Below are positions 9,951 through 21,727 of a stretch of DNA of 64,000 nucleotides, piece after piece. A program made the position numbers and the translations under genes. Numbering within the stretch: position 1 is the first letter of the stretch; each line of letters opens with the position of its first letter. A model generated the notes under the pieces. That model was not told the DNA's origin. It saw nothing but the letters and a program-made list of their open reading frames with translations, and did no database searches. Source of the stretch: Ehretia macrophylla (lineage: Eukaryota; Streptophyta; Magnoliopsida; Boraginales; Ehretiaceae); the NCBI GenBank assembly GCA_037974665.1, contig CM075768.1, forward strand, positions 2,382,501-2,446,500, given 5' to 3'.

Positions 9951-10994
9951 GGTTGTATCAGAGCTTAATTTGCTCTAAGCCGGGACAGGGTCCTCGGCCT
10001 GTCGGGTAGTAACCCTTGAGTGTGTGCTTGTTAAGTGTGTGTCTTGAAAGTGTATGCCTGCATGTTTGATTTTGTGTCTTGTATTGAATGTGTGCACCTA
10101 TGTGATATAATTTTGTGTTACATACTAAATGTGTGCTAAGTGAAATAAAGTGGCTAGTTATGCATCAAATTGACCTCGTGAATTATTAATTGCTTGAACT
10201 GTTGCTTGTAATGTGTGCATTTGAAAGTCTTTGATTGAGTTGTGTTATGATGGACTTGATTGTCGTGCTTGAATGACTTTGATGATTACACTGTTTCATA
10301 AACTCTTATATAAACATGTTTGCATAATAGTTTAAAACATATATGTGTAAATGTGATATCTTGGCATTCATACATGTCCCGTTGAAATGGTAAGAAAGAC
10401 TTCTTCCTCCCCCTGAAGAGAAGTGTTTAGCAACAAGCCCTCCAAGTTGTGTGGATTAGCGGGAATGAGAATGTTTGTAAGCAGAGCTCAGTTATTGGGA
10501 TTTCTTTCAAGGCATTCTTCTACGCTCAGTAGTCAGAAATGAATGGCTTCCTTTGGGATTTCTATATGACCGTTCTCTCGGTTTTCTTATTGAGTATTCT
10601 TCTAGTATTTTCTTGCTGGTATTACTCGGAAGACTTAGTTTGGGATTCTAATCAGCCTTATTATATGGAATTATCTTCTGTATTTGTATTCTAAATTCTT
10701 ATTGGTATTTTCTCGCCACTGTTAGTTGGGATTCTATTCTTCTATGGTATTCGTGCCAGCGGGATTCTTATTTGAATTTCGAAGTAGCATCTCTATTGGA
10801 GCCTTTATTTGGCCTTATTACGTGAGGTTCGTAGGCAATACTACTAGGATTTCTTAATGAGCTCCCACGAGAATTCGTATATGGTATTCTTGCTTAGCAA
10901 CTGATGACGAATAATCGGAGTTGGTTTTCAGTTGATGCGGAGTTCTCTTGTGAAGAAGAATTGCGTGGACGCAATTTGTTTAAGGGGGAGAGGA
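9951..10994 (+). mobile_element. A-family internal domain 1, non-coding
   Basis: It begins with a decayed primer site TTGTATCAGAGC (9953-9964) and ends with the polypurine tract AAGGGGGAGAGGA (10982-10994). A perfect inverted repeat AATTGCG-TGGA-CGCAATT lies at 10959-10976. Between them is TG-rich leader (to about 10380), then T-rich sequence with a degenerate GGNATTCTT motif. No gag, protease, RT or integrase homology is seen in any frame. Confidence 0.85.
10959..10976 (+). promoter_or_regulatory. PPT-proximal hairpin, family A
   Basis: 7-bp perfect stem AATTGCG/CGCAATT with a TGGA loop, 5 bp before the polypurine tract. The second copy is at 16839-16856. Families B (CGGA loop) and C (AGGA loop) have the same stem; chromovirus G has a related stem. 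Confidence 0.65.
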
Positions 10995-11520
10995 TGTGAC
11001 GCCCGAGATTTAGCCATGCATTCAATTACTGTTGCATCCCTTGTTTACGCATTTCCTTATGTGCATTATTGACTGCCTTCTTGAGTTACTATTCACTCCA
11101 TTTTTAAACTGCCTTCTATTAGTTAATTAACATTTTTATTAAATCATATTAATTGTAAAAGTAGTGATAAAAATGTGCATTTGAGCTAAAGGCGTTAGGA
11201 GAACTCGTTTAAAAAATGATTTTTGTAGTTGAGTGAATAGTGTTACGAACTAACTTAGAGATTTAATTAACTAGCACACATGTTTCACCTTAGGCTCGTT
11301 TTTAAGCTTAATACGCGCATTTTAAAAGCCACCTAAACGCCTAAACTAGACCCCACCTTTTATAAAGCCAAAACAACTCACACTTTAGCCCATTTAACAC
11401 ACAACAACAAAAAAATTGCTGAAATGGCACTGTAGCAGGGCCGAAATTTTGCAGCAGCTCTAGGAGAGAAAATTGGTCTTCAACTCTTCAATCCAAGCCT
11501 TCCCAACCCTTGAGCTAGTG

Positions 11521-13873
11521 TGTGAAACCCCATTTTTCTGCTTTAACTTGATTTACGTGCTTTGTCTCGTTTTGCGTGCATATGACCTGTTTATGTGCTA
11601 TAGGGCCTAGAATGTTATAATTTTGATGTCAATACTCCTAATACGTGTTAAATGTGCATTCATGAAATTTTCATAAAAAACGGGATCAGAAATTTTATCG
11701 TCGATTTTCAGTGAATAGTGTTTTCGAAACACGTCCGCTAAAATTTTGAAACTGGTCTTTTTAACCCTTCTAGACTTAGTCAACGGACTTTAATAGACCT
11801 GTGTTTGATGAAAACGATTTTAAAATCGGCTTAAGAATTTATTAGGGTTTTTACACCGACTTTTGCGAAAATCGAGTTTTAAGCCGACTCGGGTGAAATT
11901 GTTTGATTGTAAAACTTCTTGTCACCTAAAAATAATTTACTTGAGCTAGCTTGGGTGTTGAATAAATGTTTTGAACTTTGGTGATCAATAAAATGCATTT
12001 AAAGTCAAGAAAACACTAAAAATACTAAAGTTTCAACTTTGACTTTCATTTGACTTGTTGACTTTCATGCATATATCACCAACACACAATGAAACAAAGA
12101 AAAACACCACATTTTCACACACCTTGCAGCCGTGAAAGCTTAGGGAAAAAAAAGAGATTTTATTCAACTTATTTTCAAAGTAATTTTGCCTTAGAAAACT
12201 CATTTAAAGTCCGAATCTTTTCAAACCGAGCTTGATTCCGCTTGTTGGGCACCTGTTGCATGCATTCCTAGCTTTACTTCGGATCAAAGGTGAGAGAAAA
12301 ATTCTAGATCTCAAAATGTCATTTTTATGTTTTTGCTCATAAATGAAAATTTAACCGTTAGAATTGAAATCTGATGATAGATTATTGCTCCTTGCATGCT
12401 AGGGATCGTTATATACTAATACTACGAATTTCTGTCGGATGTAGCATAATTTTTATTTTCCGGGTATTTAATTTTGATTAAAATGTTCAAAGTTGAATTA
12501 AATGAGTTGTGTTGATCGAAATCGATTGCCGTCGATTTCTAAATACTTGATAATTACATGGTAGCGCCGTTGTAATGCCGAATTTTTGATTGTGATGTTC
12601 GTGCTAAAATCCGAAAATTTCAGCCTAGGTACCTTGAGGTTTTAGGGTTGTTGGGCTTGATTTTGAGGTGTCTTGGTTGGTTTCCGAGAAGGTTAATGTA
12701 GATGATCGAATGGGTGAGTGTTTGAAATTGATTTGGAGTTGTTTGGATCAGTAGAATGTAAGATATGATTATTTGAAGTTTAGGTTATCTTTCTTTAAAT
12801 TATTGAATTGAGCCTTAGTTGATCGGGTGTGGTTTGAGTGATTGAATTGTGAGTTGTTGATGGGTAAACTAAGGTTTGATTGTGTGTTTAATGCATGTTC
12901 GGTTGGATGGCCTACTTTGTCATCTAACTTAGTTATTTGTTGTTTAATTGATTATTGATGTTATTGATGATGATGATATGATTATTGATGATGATAAAAT
13001 GATATTGATTGATTATTGAGTACGGGAATCGGGCACTTTTGTTGCTGATCTCTCGGAATATTGATGATTGATGTTTATTATTATTGCTGGGTCTCTGGTA
13101 TGTGTGTGCCACCTCTCGGGCAGCATCGGGCTGTCTGGTTGATAACGGCATGACTATCAGAGATCGCCTCCAGCTCGCATGACTGAGGTGTCATGGAGGG
13201 TGAGGTTATTGGGGGTACCCCGGGTGCGTGAGTAATGGGGAGTTACAAGAAGAATGGTTGAGATCGTGATGGCGTTTGGAGCTACACCAACTAGAGAGAG
13301 TATCCTTTATTGAATGGTCATATAGTTATGTGATGATAGTATTATTTATTGTTATTGTGTGTTTACTGACTCAAAGGATTATTCCAAGGAGTTTAGTAGA
13401 CCTTGCTCGAGATCTATCGGATCCTCACTGGGCTTATTTATATAAGCTCACTCTCTATTATTGCATGCATGCAGGTGTTACTGATTTTGTCTACGGGTAT
13501 GTGCCTCCGGAAGAGGGAAATGTGCCGTATGTGGATGAGTCTTAAGTGCAGGAGTCATTGCCATGTGATTATCTTAGTTGTTGTAAATAATGTTTTGTAT
13601 AATCTATTTTGAAATGTATGTATAGCTTATGTATTAAGTTGGAACGGAGGTGCATAACTATGAATGAGTTGATGAAAGAATGTTTAATGTATGAAATGGT
13701 TGCGTTGTATGTTGTTAATTTGATTGTGGAGTTGGTTGGTGATTTGTGGAGTTTGATGTATGTTGTTATTAAGGGTTGGTTTAGAGCCCTGATGTTCATG
13801 TTACTGTCGTTATGCTGCCGAAATTCCGTTGCGTCCTGACTGATTGTAAGAAGGGTCAAGTTGGGGCGTGACA
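11521..13873 (+). mobile_element. B-family solo LTR in A LTR2, 2353 bp
   Basis: Ends TGTGAAACCCC and GGGGCGTGACA, flanked by TAGTG at 11516-11520 and 13874-13878; the uninterrupted site in LTR1 reads once. It contains a donor-like AAAG/GTGAGAG (GT at 12290), an acceptor-like ATGCAG/G (13474) and hairpin II (13429-13450). No coding capacity; small open frames here are repeated only because the LTR is. It is type B1, meaning its leader segment before the donor differs from that of the full-length B element at 28421-35883. Confidence 0.92.
13429..13450 (+). promoter_or_regulatory. LTR hairpin II, family B
   Basis: TGGGCTTAT, loop TTAT, ATAAGCTCA: 9-bp stem with one G-U pair, at the same stem position as in family A. 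Other copies: 19309-19330, and on the minus strand 28962-28983 and 34042-34063. Confidence 0.65.
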
Positions 13874-15831
13874 TAGTGGATTAGGGTGTTTGCAAGGTTC
13901 CTAGGTGCTCCTACGCGTATTGGTGAGGGATTTCACGGCTTGTTTTTGCATTTTTAAATAGTTGCTAATTTCTTGATTTGTTGAAAATATGATTAAATGC
14001 CATTGTAATTGTTATCTATGCTAATATACCATCTATATGAATGCTAGAGAACACATTTGAGCCGTTGTTTCGCTTTTTAAACGGTTAGAATCGTTAATTT
14101 AAAATTTTGGGTGAACAGTGACGTTTTTCTAGGGTTTTGCGTAATTGCTCGAGTTAGCTTGATTTAATGCTTCTAATAGACGCCTTAGGTGTTAGTGAAG
14201 GTAACCTAATAGCCCCGTGTACTTGCATTGTCTTGAAATCGCCTAAAAATGGAAAATAGCCGACTTTAACTTGGGGCTTTTGGGGTTAATGCGAATCCGG
14301 GTGGATTCGGGCTTCAATTCTAGTATCCTTAGGCTACCTAGGTGCTATAGATGCCTTGATATCCCTTGTTTGAAGCCCGGACAATGTAGGTGTAGTTTAA
14401 AGCCAAAAGAGGGAAATTGGGGCTTTCGGGGTAAACGCGGGCATTTGATTGAGTTAGAGGGTTGAGAGGGTACCTTGAGGGTTAGTTAGAAGGTTGGGAG
14501 AGTTTCCTTTGGAAATGAAATCATTAACTTTGGATTGGAAGAGAAATAGTTTGTAAAATAAAGGGGTTTAAGTGCAATTTCGGTTGTCTCACACTTCTAA
14601 ACCCATGTCATAATTTCTTGAGTGTTTATAAGTGATTTTAAGTTGATTTGGAGCTTTTTGGTATGATTCTAAACTTATCTTGCTAATGTTCATTTGTAAA
14701 CTGCTTATTAGCTTATATATTTACTTCTATCCTAATTGCATCGAGGTCAACCTACTTTGTTGATCCTCATATGTGTTAATGCTTATATTATTGCTATTAA
14801 CTTGCCATCATTAAGTGCATTGCATAGTGGTTGCACAACCATAGTGTTAGGGGCGGATGTGTTGAATATCGGCTGGGCGGCAGAGGGCTTGCCGGTGGAT
14901 ATTCAAACTCCGTGCCCTAGTCCCTCATTCGCCTGGTCCGGAGATTGCCAGGGGATGTTGGGTCGTAGGATTATCGGGGTACATCCGGAGTACACCCACT
15001 GGAGTGTTTGGGGATTATGCCGGCTTATCGTGATCGTGCTCGTGGTTCGTGGATCGTGAATGATGACCAGTGAAGATTGGTGTATGGGGGATTGTGTGAA
15101 ATGTATCCTTTTAAATGTGTGGTTACTTAAGTTATCATTGTTTCTTAAATTGTCTAAGTGATATTGTTGTATAACTGCATTATCTGTTGCATTGCACGCC
15201 CCGGGACCTTATCCCTCACTGGGCAACAGTGGTTGCTCATACCTCGCTAACATGTTTCAGGTGGCGCAGTTTGAGGAGTTGCCCTAGTTGCTGTGTGTTG
15301 TTCTGAGGTGGCTGTGCCTTCTTGTTTCTATTTGGTATTTGTGTATCTATTTTGTAGCCTAAGGGCTTTGTTTATATTGGTTACTGTAAGAAGTTAAAGG
15401 ATAGTTGGTTGTAGTGTAGATTTGGGAACCTATGTCTTGTAATAACTTATGTTTCTGCTTTTATTCACTTTGCATGCTTGGGAGTGAATGGCTTAATGTA
15501 GAATGTTTTATCTTCTAAGTATGTTTTTATGTTATCCTAGGAGGTCATGGCTATTAGATTATGTTGTAAACAATGTTACTTGCATGCTTGTGTGGTTTTG
15601 GAACTATTGTTTGCTTCAAGGCTCGGATGGCCTTGAATCTTTAAATATTTAGTCATGAAAAGTTCATTTACCTTGTGGTTATCTCATTTGAGAGTTTACA
15701 GGTTTTCAGAATGTCCACAATACAGGGGAAACTCTGTCAGTTTTCCCTAAAATTTTGTGACCGGGTTTGGTTGGGTTGAGAATAGCATGGTTATTAGAGC
15801 CTCCGGTCTCGTGAGGGATCGGGGCATTACA

Positions 15832-16874
15832 GGTGGTATCAGAGCTTAATTAGCTCTAAGCCGGGACAGGGTCCTCGGCCTGTCGGGTAGTAACCCTTGA
15901 GTGTGTGCTTGTTAAGTGTGTTTCTTGAAAGTGTATGCCTGCATTTTGATTTTGTGTCTTGTATTGAATGTGTGCACCTATATGATATAATTTTGTGTTA
16001 CATACTAAATGTGTGCTAAGTGAAGTAAAGTGGCTAGTTATGCATCAAATTGACCTCGTGAATTATTAATTGCTTGAACTATTGCTTGTAATGTGTGCAT
16101 TTGAAAGTCTTTGATTGAGTTGTGTTATGATGGACTTGATTGTCGTGCTTGAATGACTTTGATGATTACACTGTTTCATAAACTCTTATATAAACATGTT
16201 TGCATAATAGTTTAAAACATATATGTGTAAATGTGAGATCTTGGCATTCATACATGTCCCGTTGAAATGGGAAGAAAGACTTCTTCCTCCCCCTGAAGAG
16301 AAGTGGTGAGCAACAAGGCCTCGAAGTTGGGTGGATTAGCGGGAATGAGAATGTTTGTAAGCAGAGCTCAGTTATTGGGATTTCTTCCAAGGCATTCTTC
16401 TACGCTCAGTAGTCAGAAATGAATGGCTTCCTTTAGGATTTCTATATGACCGTTCTCTCGGTTTTCTTATTGAGTATTCTTCTAGTATTTTCTTGCTGGT
16501 ATTACTCGGAAGACTTAGTTTGGGATTCTAATCAGCCTTATTATATGGAATTATCTTCTGTATTTGTACTCTAAATTCTTATTGGTATTTTCTCGCCACT
16601 GTTAGTTGGGATTCTATTCTTCTATGGTATTCGTGCCAGCGGGATTCTTATTTGGATTTCGAAGTAGCATCTCTATTGGAGCCTTTATTTGGCCTTATTA
16701 CTTGAGGTTCGCAGGGAATACTATTGGAATTTCTTAATGAGGTCCCATGCGAATTCGTATATGGTATTCTTGCTTAGCAACTGATGATGAATAATCGGAG
16801 TTGGTTTTCAGTTGATGCGGAGTTCTCTTGTGAAGAAGAATTGCGTGGACGCAATTTGTTTAAGGGGGAGAGGG
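15832..16874 (+). mobile_element. A-family internal domain 2, non-coding
   Basis: Near-copy of internal domain 1. The primer site TGGTATCAGAGC (15834-15845) is a perfect initiator-Met match, unlike the decayed first copy. It ends in polypurine tract AAGGGGGAGAGGG before LTR3. The hairpin at 16839-16856 is intact. No coding capacity seen. Confidence 0.88.
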
Positions 16875-19800
16875 TGTGACGCCCGAGATTTAGCCATGCA
16901 TTGAATTACTGTTGCATCCCTTGTTTGCGCATTTACTTCTGTGCATTATTGACTGCCTTCTTGAGTTACTATTCACTCCATTTTTAAACTGCCTTCTATT
17001 AGTTAATTAATATTTTTATTAAATCATATTAATTGTAAAAGTAGTGATAAAAATGTGCATTTGAGCTAAAGGCGTTAGGAGAACTCGTTTAGAAAATGAT
17101 TTTTGTAGTTGAGTGAATAGTGTTACGAACTAACTTAGAGATTTAATTAACTAGCACACATGTTTCACCTTAGGCTCGTTTTTAAGCTTAATACGCGCAT
17201 TTTAAAAGCCACCTAAACGCCTAAACTAGACCCCACCTTTTATAAAGCCAAAACAACTCACACTTTAGCCCATTTAACACACAACAACAAAAAAATTGCT
17301 GAAATGGCACTGTAGCAGGGCCGAAATTTTGCAGCAGCTCTAGGAGAGAAAATTGGTCTTCAACTCTTCAATCCAAGCCTTCCCAACCCTTGAGCTAGTG
17401 TGTGAAACCCCATTTTTCTGCTTTAACTTGATTTACGTGCTTTGTCTCGTTTTGCGTGCATATGACCTGTTTATGTGCTATAGGGCCTAGAATGTTATAA
17501 TTTTGATGTCAATACTCCTAATACGTGTTAAATGTGCATTCATGAAATTTTCATAAAAAACGGGATCAGAAATTTTATCGTCGATTTTCAGTGAATAGTG
17601 TTTTCGAAACACGTCCGCTAAAATTTTGAAACTGGTCTTTTTAACCCTTCTAGACTTAGTCAACGGACTTTAATAGACCTGTGTTTGATGAAAACGATTT
17701 TAAAATCGGCTTAAGAATTTATTAGGGTTTTTACACCGACTTTTGCGAAAATCGAGTTTTAAGCCGACTCGGGTGAAATTGTTTGATTGTAAAACTTCTT
17801 GTCACCTAAAAATAATTTACTTGAGCTAGCTTGGGTGTTGAATAAATGTTTTGAACTTTGGTGATCAATAAAATGCATTTAAAGTCAAGAAAACACTAAA
17901 AATACTAAAGTTTCAACTTTGACTTTCATTTGACTTGTTGACTTTCATGCATATATCACCAACACACAATGAAACAAAGAAAAACACCACATTTTCACAC
18001 ACCTTGCAGCCGTGAAAGCTTAGGGAAAAAAAAGAGATTTTATTCAACTTATTTTCAAAGTAATTTTGCCTTAGAAAACTCATTTAAAGTCCGAATCTTT
18101 TCAAACCGAGCTTGATTCCGCTTGTTGGGCACCTGTTGCATGCATTCCTAGCTTTACTTCGGATCAAAGGTGAGAGAAAAATTCTAGATCTCAAAATGTC
18201 ATTTTTATGTTTTTGCTCATAAATGAAAATTTAACCGTTAGAATTGAAATCTGATGATAGATTATTGCTCCTTGCATGCTAGGGATCGTTATATACTAAT
18301 ACTACGAATTTCTGTCGGATGTAGCATAATTTTTATTTTCCGGGTATTTAATTTTGATTAAAATGTTCAAAGTTGAATTAAATGAGTTGTGTTGATCGAA
18401 ATCGATTGCCGTCGATTTCTAAATACTTGATAATTACATGGTAGCGCCGTTGTAATGCCGAATTTTTGATTGTGATGTTCGTGCTAAAATCCGAAAATTT
18501 CAGCCTAGGTACCTTGAGGTTTTAGGGTTGTTGGGCTTGATTTTGAGGTGTCTTGGTTGGTTTCCGAGAAGGTTAATGTAGATGATCGAATGGGTGAGTG
18601 TTTGAAATTGATTTGGAGTTGTTTGGATCAGTAGAATGTAAGATATGATTATTTGAAGTTTAGGTTATCTTTCTTTAAATTATTGAATTGAGCCTTAGTT
18701 GATCGGGTGTGGTTTGAGTGATTGAATTGTGAGTTGTTGATGGGTAAACTAAGGTTTGATTGTGTGTTTAATGCATGTTCGGTTGGATGGCCTACTTTGT
18801 CATCTAACTTAGTTATTTGTTGTTTAATTGATTATTGATGTTATTGATGATGATGATATGATTATTGATGATGATAAAATGATATTGATTGATTATTGAG
18901 TACGGGAATCGGGCACTTTTGTTGCTGATCTCTCGGAATATTGATGATTGATGTTTATTATTATTGCTGGGTCTCTGGTATGTGTGTGCCACCTCTCGGG
19001 CAGCATCGGGCTGTCTTGTTGATAACGGCATGACTATCAGAGATCGCCTCCAGCTCGCGTGACGGAGGTGTGATGGAGGGGGAGGTTATTGGGGGTACCC
19101 CGGGTGCGTGAGTAATGGGGAGTTACAAGAAGAATGGTTGAGATCGTGATGGCGTTTGGAGCTACACCAACTAGAGAGAGTATCCTTTATTGAATGGTCA
19201 TATAGTTATGTGATGATAGTATTATTTATTGTTATTGTGTGTTTACTGACTCAAAGGATTATTCCAAGGAGTTTAGTAGACCTTGCTCGAGATCTATCGG
19301 ATCCTCACTGGGCTTATTTATATAAGCTCACTCTCTATTATTGCATGCATGCAGGTGTTACTGATTTTGTCTACGGGTATGTGCCTCCGGAAGAGGGAAA
19401 TGTGCCGTATGTGGATGAGTCTTAAGTGCAGGAGTCATTGCCATGTGATTATCTTAGTTGTTGTAAATAATGTTTTGTATAATCTATTTTGAAATGTATG
19501 TATAGCTTATGTATTAAGTTGGAACGGAGGTGCATAACTATGAATGAGTTGATGAAAGAATGTTTAATGTATGAAATGGTTGCGTTGTATGTTGTTAATT
19601 TGATTGTGGAGTTGGTTGGTGATTTGTGGAGTTTGATGTATGTTGTTCTTAAGGGTTGGTGTAGAGCCCTAATGTTTATGTTACTGTCATTATGCTGCCG
19701 AAATTCTGTTGCGTCCTGACTGATTATAGGTAGGGTCAAGTTGGGGCGTGACATAGTGGATTAGGGTGTGTGCAAGGTTCCTAGGTGCTCCTACGCGTAT

Positions 19801-21711
19801 TGGTGACGGATTTCACGGCTTGTTTTTGCATTTTTAAATAGTTGCTCATTTCTTGATTTGTTGAAAATATGATTAAATGCCATTGTAATTGTTATCTATG
19901 CTAATATACCATCTATATGAATGCTAGAGAACACATTTGAGTCGTTGTTTCACTTTTTAAACGGTTAGAATCGTTAATTTGAAATTTTGGATGAATAGTG
20001 ATGTTTTTCTAGGGTTTTGCGTAATTGCTCGAATTATCTTGATTTAATGCTTCTAATAGACGCCTTAGGTGTTAGTGAAGGTAACCTAATAGCCCCGTGT
20101 ACTTGCATTGTCTTTAAATCGCCTAAAAATGGAAAATAGCCGACTTTAACTTGGGGCTTTTGGGGTTAATGCGAATCCGGGTGGATTCAGGTTTCAATTC
20201 TAGTATCCTTAGGCTACCTAGGTGCTATAGATGCCTTGATATCCCTTGTTTGAAGCCCGGACAATGTAGGTGTAGTTTAAAGCCAAAAGAGGGAAATTGG
20301 GGCTTTCGGGGTAAACGCGGGCATTTGATTGAGTTAGAGGGTTGAGAGGGTACCTTGAGGGTTAGTTAGAAGGTTGGGAGAGTTTCCTTTGGAAATGAAA
20401 TCATTAACTTTGGATTGGAAGAGAAATAGTTTGTAAAATAAAGGGGTTTAAGTGCAATTTCGGTTGTCTCACACTTCTAAACCCATGTCATAATTTCTTG
20501 AGTGTTTATAAGTGATTTTAAGTTGATTTGGAGCTTTTTGGTATGATTCTAAACTTATCTTGCTAATGTTCATTTGTAAACTGCTTATTAGCTTATATAT
20601 TTACTTCTATCCTAATTGCATCGAGGTCAACCTACTTTGTTGATCCTCATATGTGTTAATGCTTATATTATTGCTATTAACTTGCCATCGTTAAGTGCAT
20701 TGCATAGTGGTTACGCAACCATAGTGTCAGGGGCGAATGTGTTGAATATCGGCTGGGCGGCAGAGGGCTTGCCGGTGGATATTCAAACTCCGTGCCCTAG
20801 TCCCTCATTCGCCTGGTCCGGAGATTGCCAGGGGATGTTGGGTCGTAGGATTATCGGGGTACATCCGGAGTACACCCACTAGAGTGTTTGGGGATTATGC
20901 CGGCTTATCGTGATCGTGCTCGTGGTTCGTGGATCGTGAATGAAGACCAGTGAAGATTGGTGTATAGGGGATTGTGTGAAATGTATCCTTTTAAATGTGT
21001 GGTTACTTAAGTTATCATTGTTTCTTAAATTGTCTAAGTAATATTGTTGTATAACTGCATTATCTGTTGCATTGCACGCCCCGGGACCTTATCCCTCACT
21101 GGGCAACAGTGGTTGCTCATACCTCGCTAACATGTTTCAGGTGGCGCAGTTTGAGGAGTTGCCCTAGTTGCTGTGTGTTGTTCTGAGGTGGCTGTGCCTT
21201 CTTGTTTCTATTTGGTATTTGTGTATCTATTTTGTAGCCTAAGGGCTTTGTTTATATTGGTTACTGTAAGAAGTTAAAGGATAGTTGGTTGTAGTGTAGA
21301 TTTGGGAACCTATGTCTTGTAATAACTTATGTTTCTGCTTTTATTCACTTTGCATGCTTGGGAGTGAATGGCTTAATGTAGAATGTTTTATCTTCTAAGT
21401 ATGTTTTAATGTTATCCTAGGAGGTCATGGCTATTATATTATGTTGTAAACAATATTACTTGCATGCTTGTGTGGTTTTGGAACTATTGTTTGCTTCAAG
21501 GCTCGGATGGCCTTGAATCTTTAAATATTTAGTTATGAAAAGTTCATTTATCTTGTGGTTATCTCATTTGAGAGTTTACAGGTTATCAGAATGTCCACAA
21601 TACAGGGGAAACTCTGTTCGTTTTCCCTAAAATTTTGTGACCGGGTTTGGTTGGGTTGAGAATAGCATGGTTATTAGAGCCTCCGGTCTCGTGAGGGATC
21701 GGGGCGTTACA
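16875..21711 (+). mobile_element. A-family LTR3, interrupted by B solo LTR
   Basis: A-family sequence at 16875-17400 and 19754-21711. It ends GCGTTACA followed by the CTCTT duplication. The donor-like site is mutated here (GTGACGG at 19803, against GTGAGGG in the other two LTRs). Hairpin II is intact at 21100-21119. Confidence 0.9.
17401..19753 (+). mobile_element. B-family solo LTR in A LTR3, 2353 bp
   Basis: Same length, same insertion point and same TAGTG duplication as the copy at 11521, exactly 5880 bp away. It was therefore copied together with its host LTR, not inserted independently. I saw no difference from the first copy over roughly the first 1.6 kb; differences cluster near 19016-19082 and 19646-19738. 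Confidence 0.92.
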
Positions 21712-21727
21712 CTCTTTGGTTGTAAAG

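Larger units (their letters stand above)
10995..15831 (+). mobile_element. A-family LTR2, interrupted by B solo LTR
   Basis: A-family sequence at 10995-11520 and 13874-15831, about 2480 bp once the insertion and its 5-bp duplication are removed. At diagnostic sites (for example CCTTATCCCTCACT where LTR1 has CTATATCCTTCACT) it agrees with LTR3, not LTR1. It is followed by an intact primer site, so it acts as 5' LTR of the second unit and 3' LTR of the first. Confidence 0.9.
7470..21711 (+). mobile_element. Tandem A-family array: 3 LTRs, 2 internal domains
   Basis: The array is LTR1 (7470-9950), internal 1 (9951-10994), LTR2 (10995-15831), internal 2 (15832-16874), LTR3 (16875-21711). Outer ends are TGTGACGCCC and GCGTTACA, with a 5-bp duplication CTCTT on both sides, so the whole array occupies one insertion site in chromovirus G. 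LTR2 and LTR3 each contain a B-family solo LTR; LTR1 does not. The repeat period is 5880 bp. Neither internal domain codes for gag or pol, so this is a LARD-like non-autonomous retrotransposon with long LTRs (about 2480 bp) and short interiors (about 1044 bp). Confidence 0.92.

Noticed and set aside
13021-13260. Equivalent of hairpin I in family B
   Set aside because: A GGGGTACCCC palindrome is present near 13212 in the solo copies but the full-length B copies read differently and the RTCYKGA loop is absent.
13276-13545. Open frame of 89 codons with an apparent membrane segment, repeated at 19156
   Set aside because: Lies in the B LTR over hairpin II; the minus-strand B copies do not preserve the same full frame, so it is not a conserved protein.
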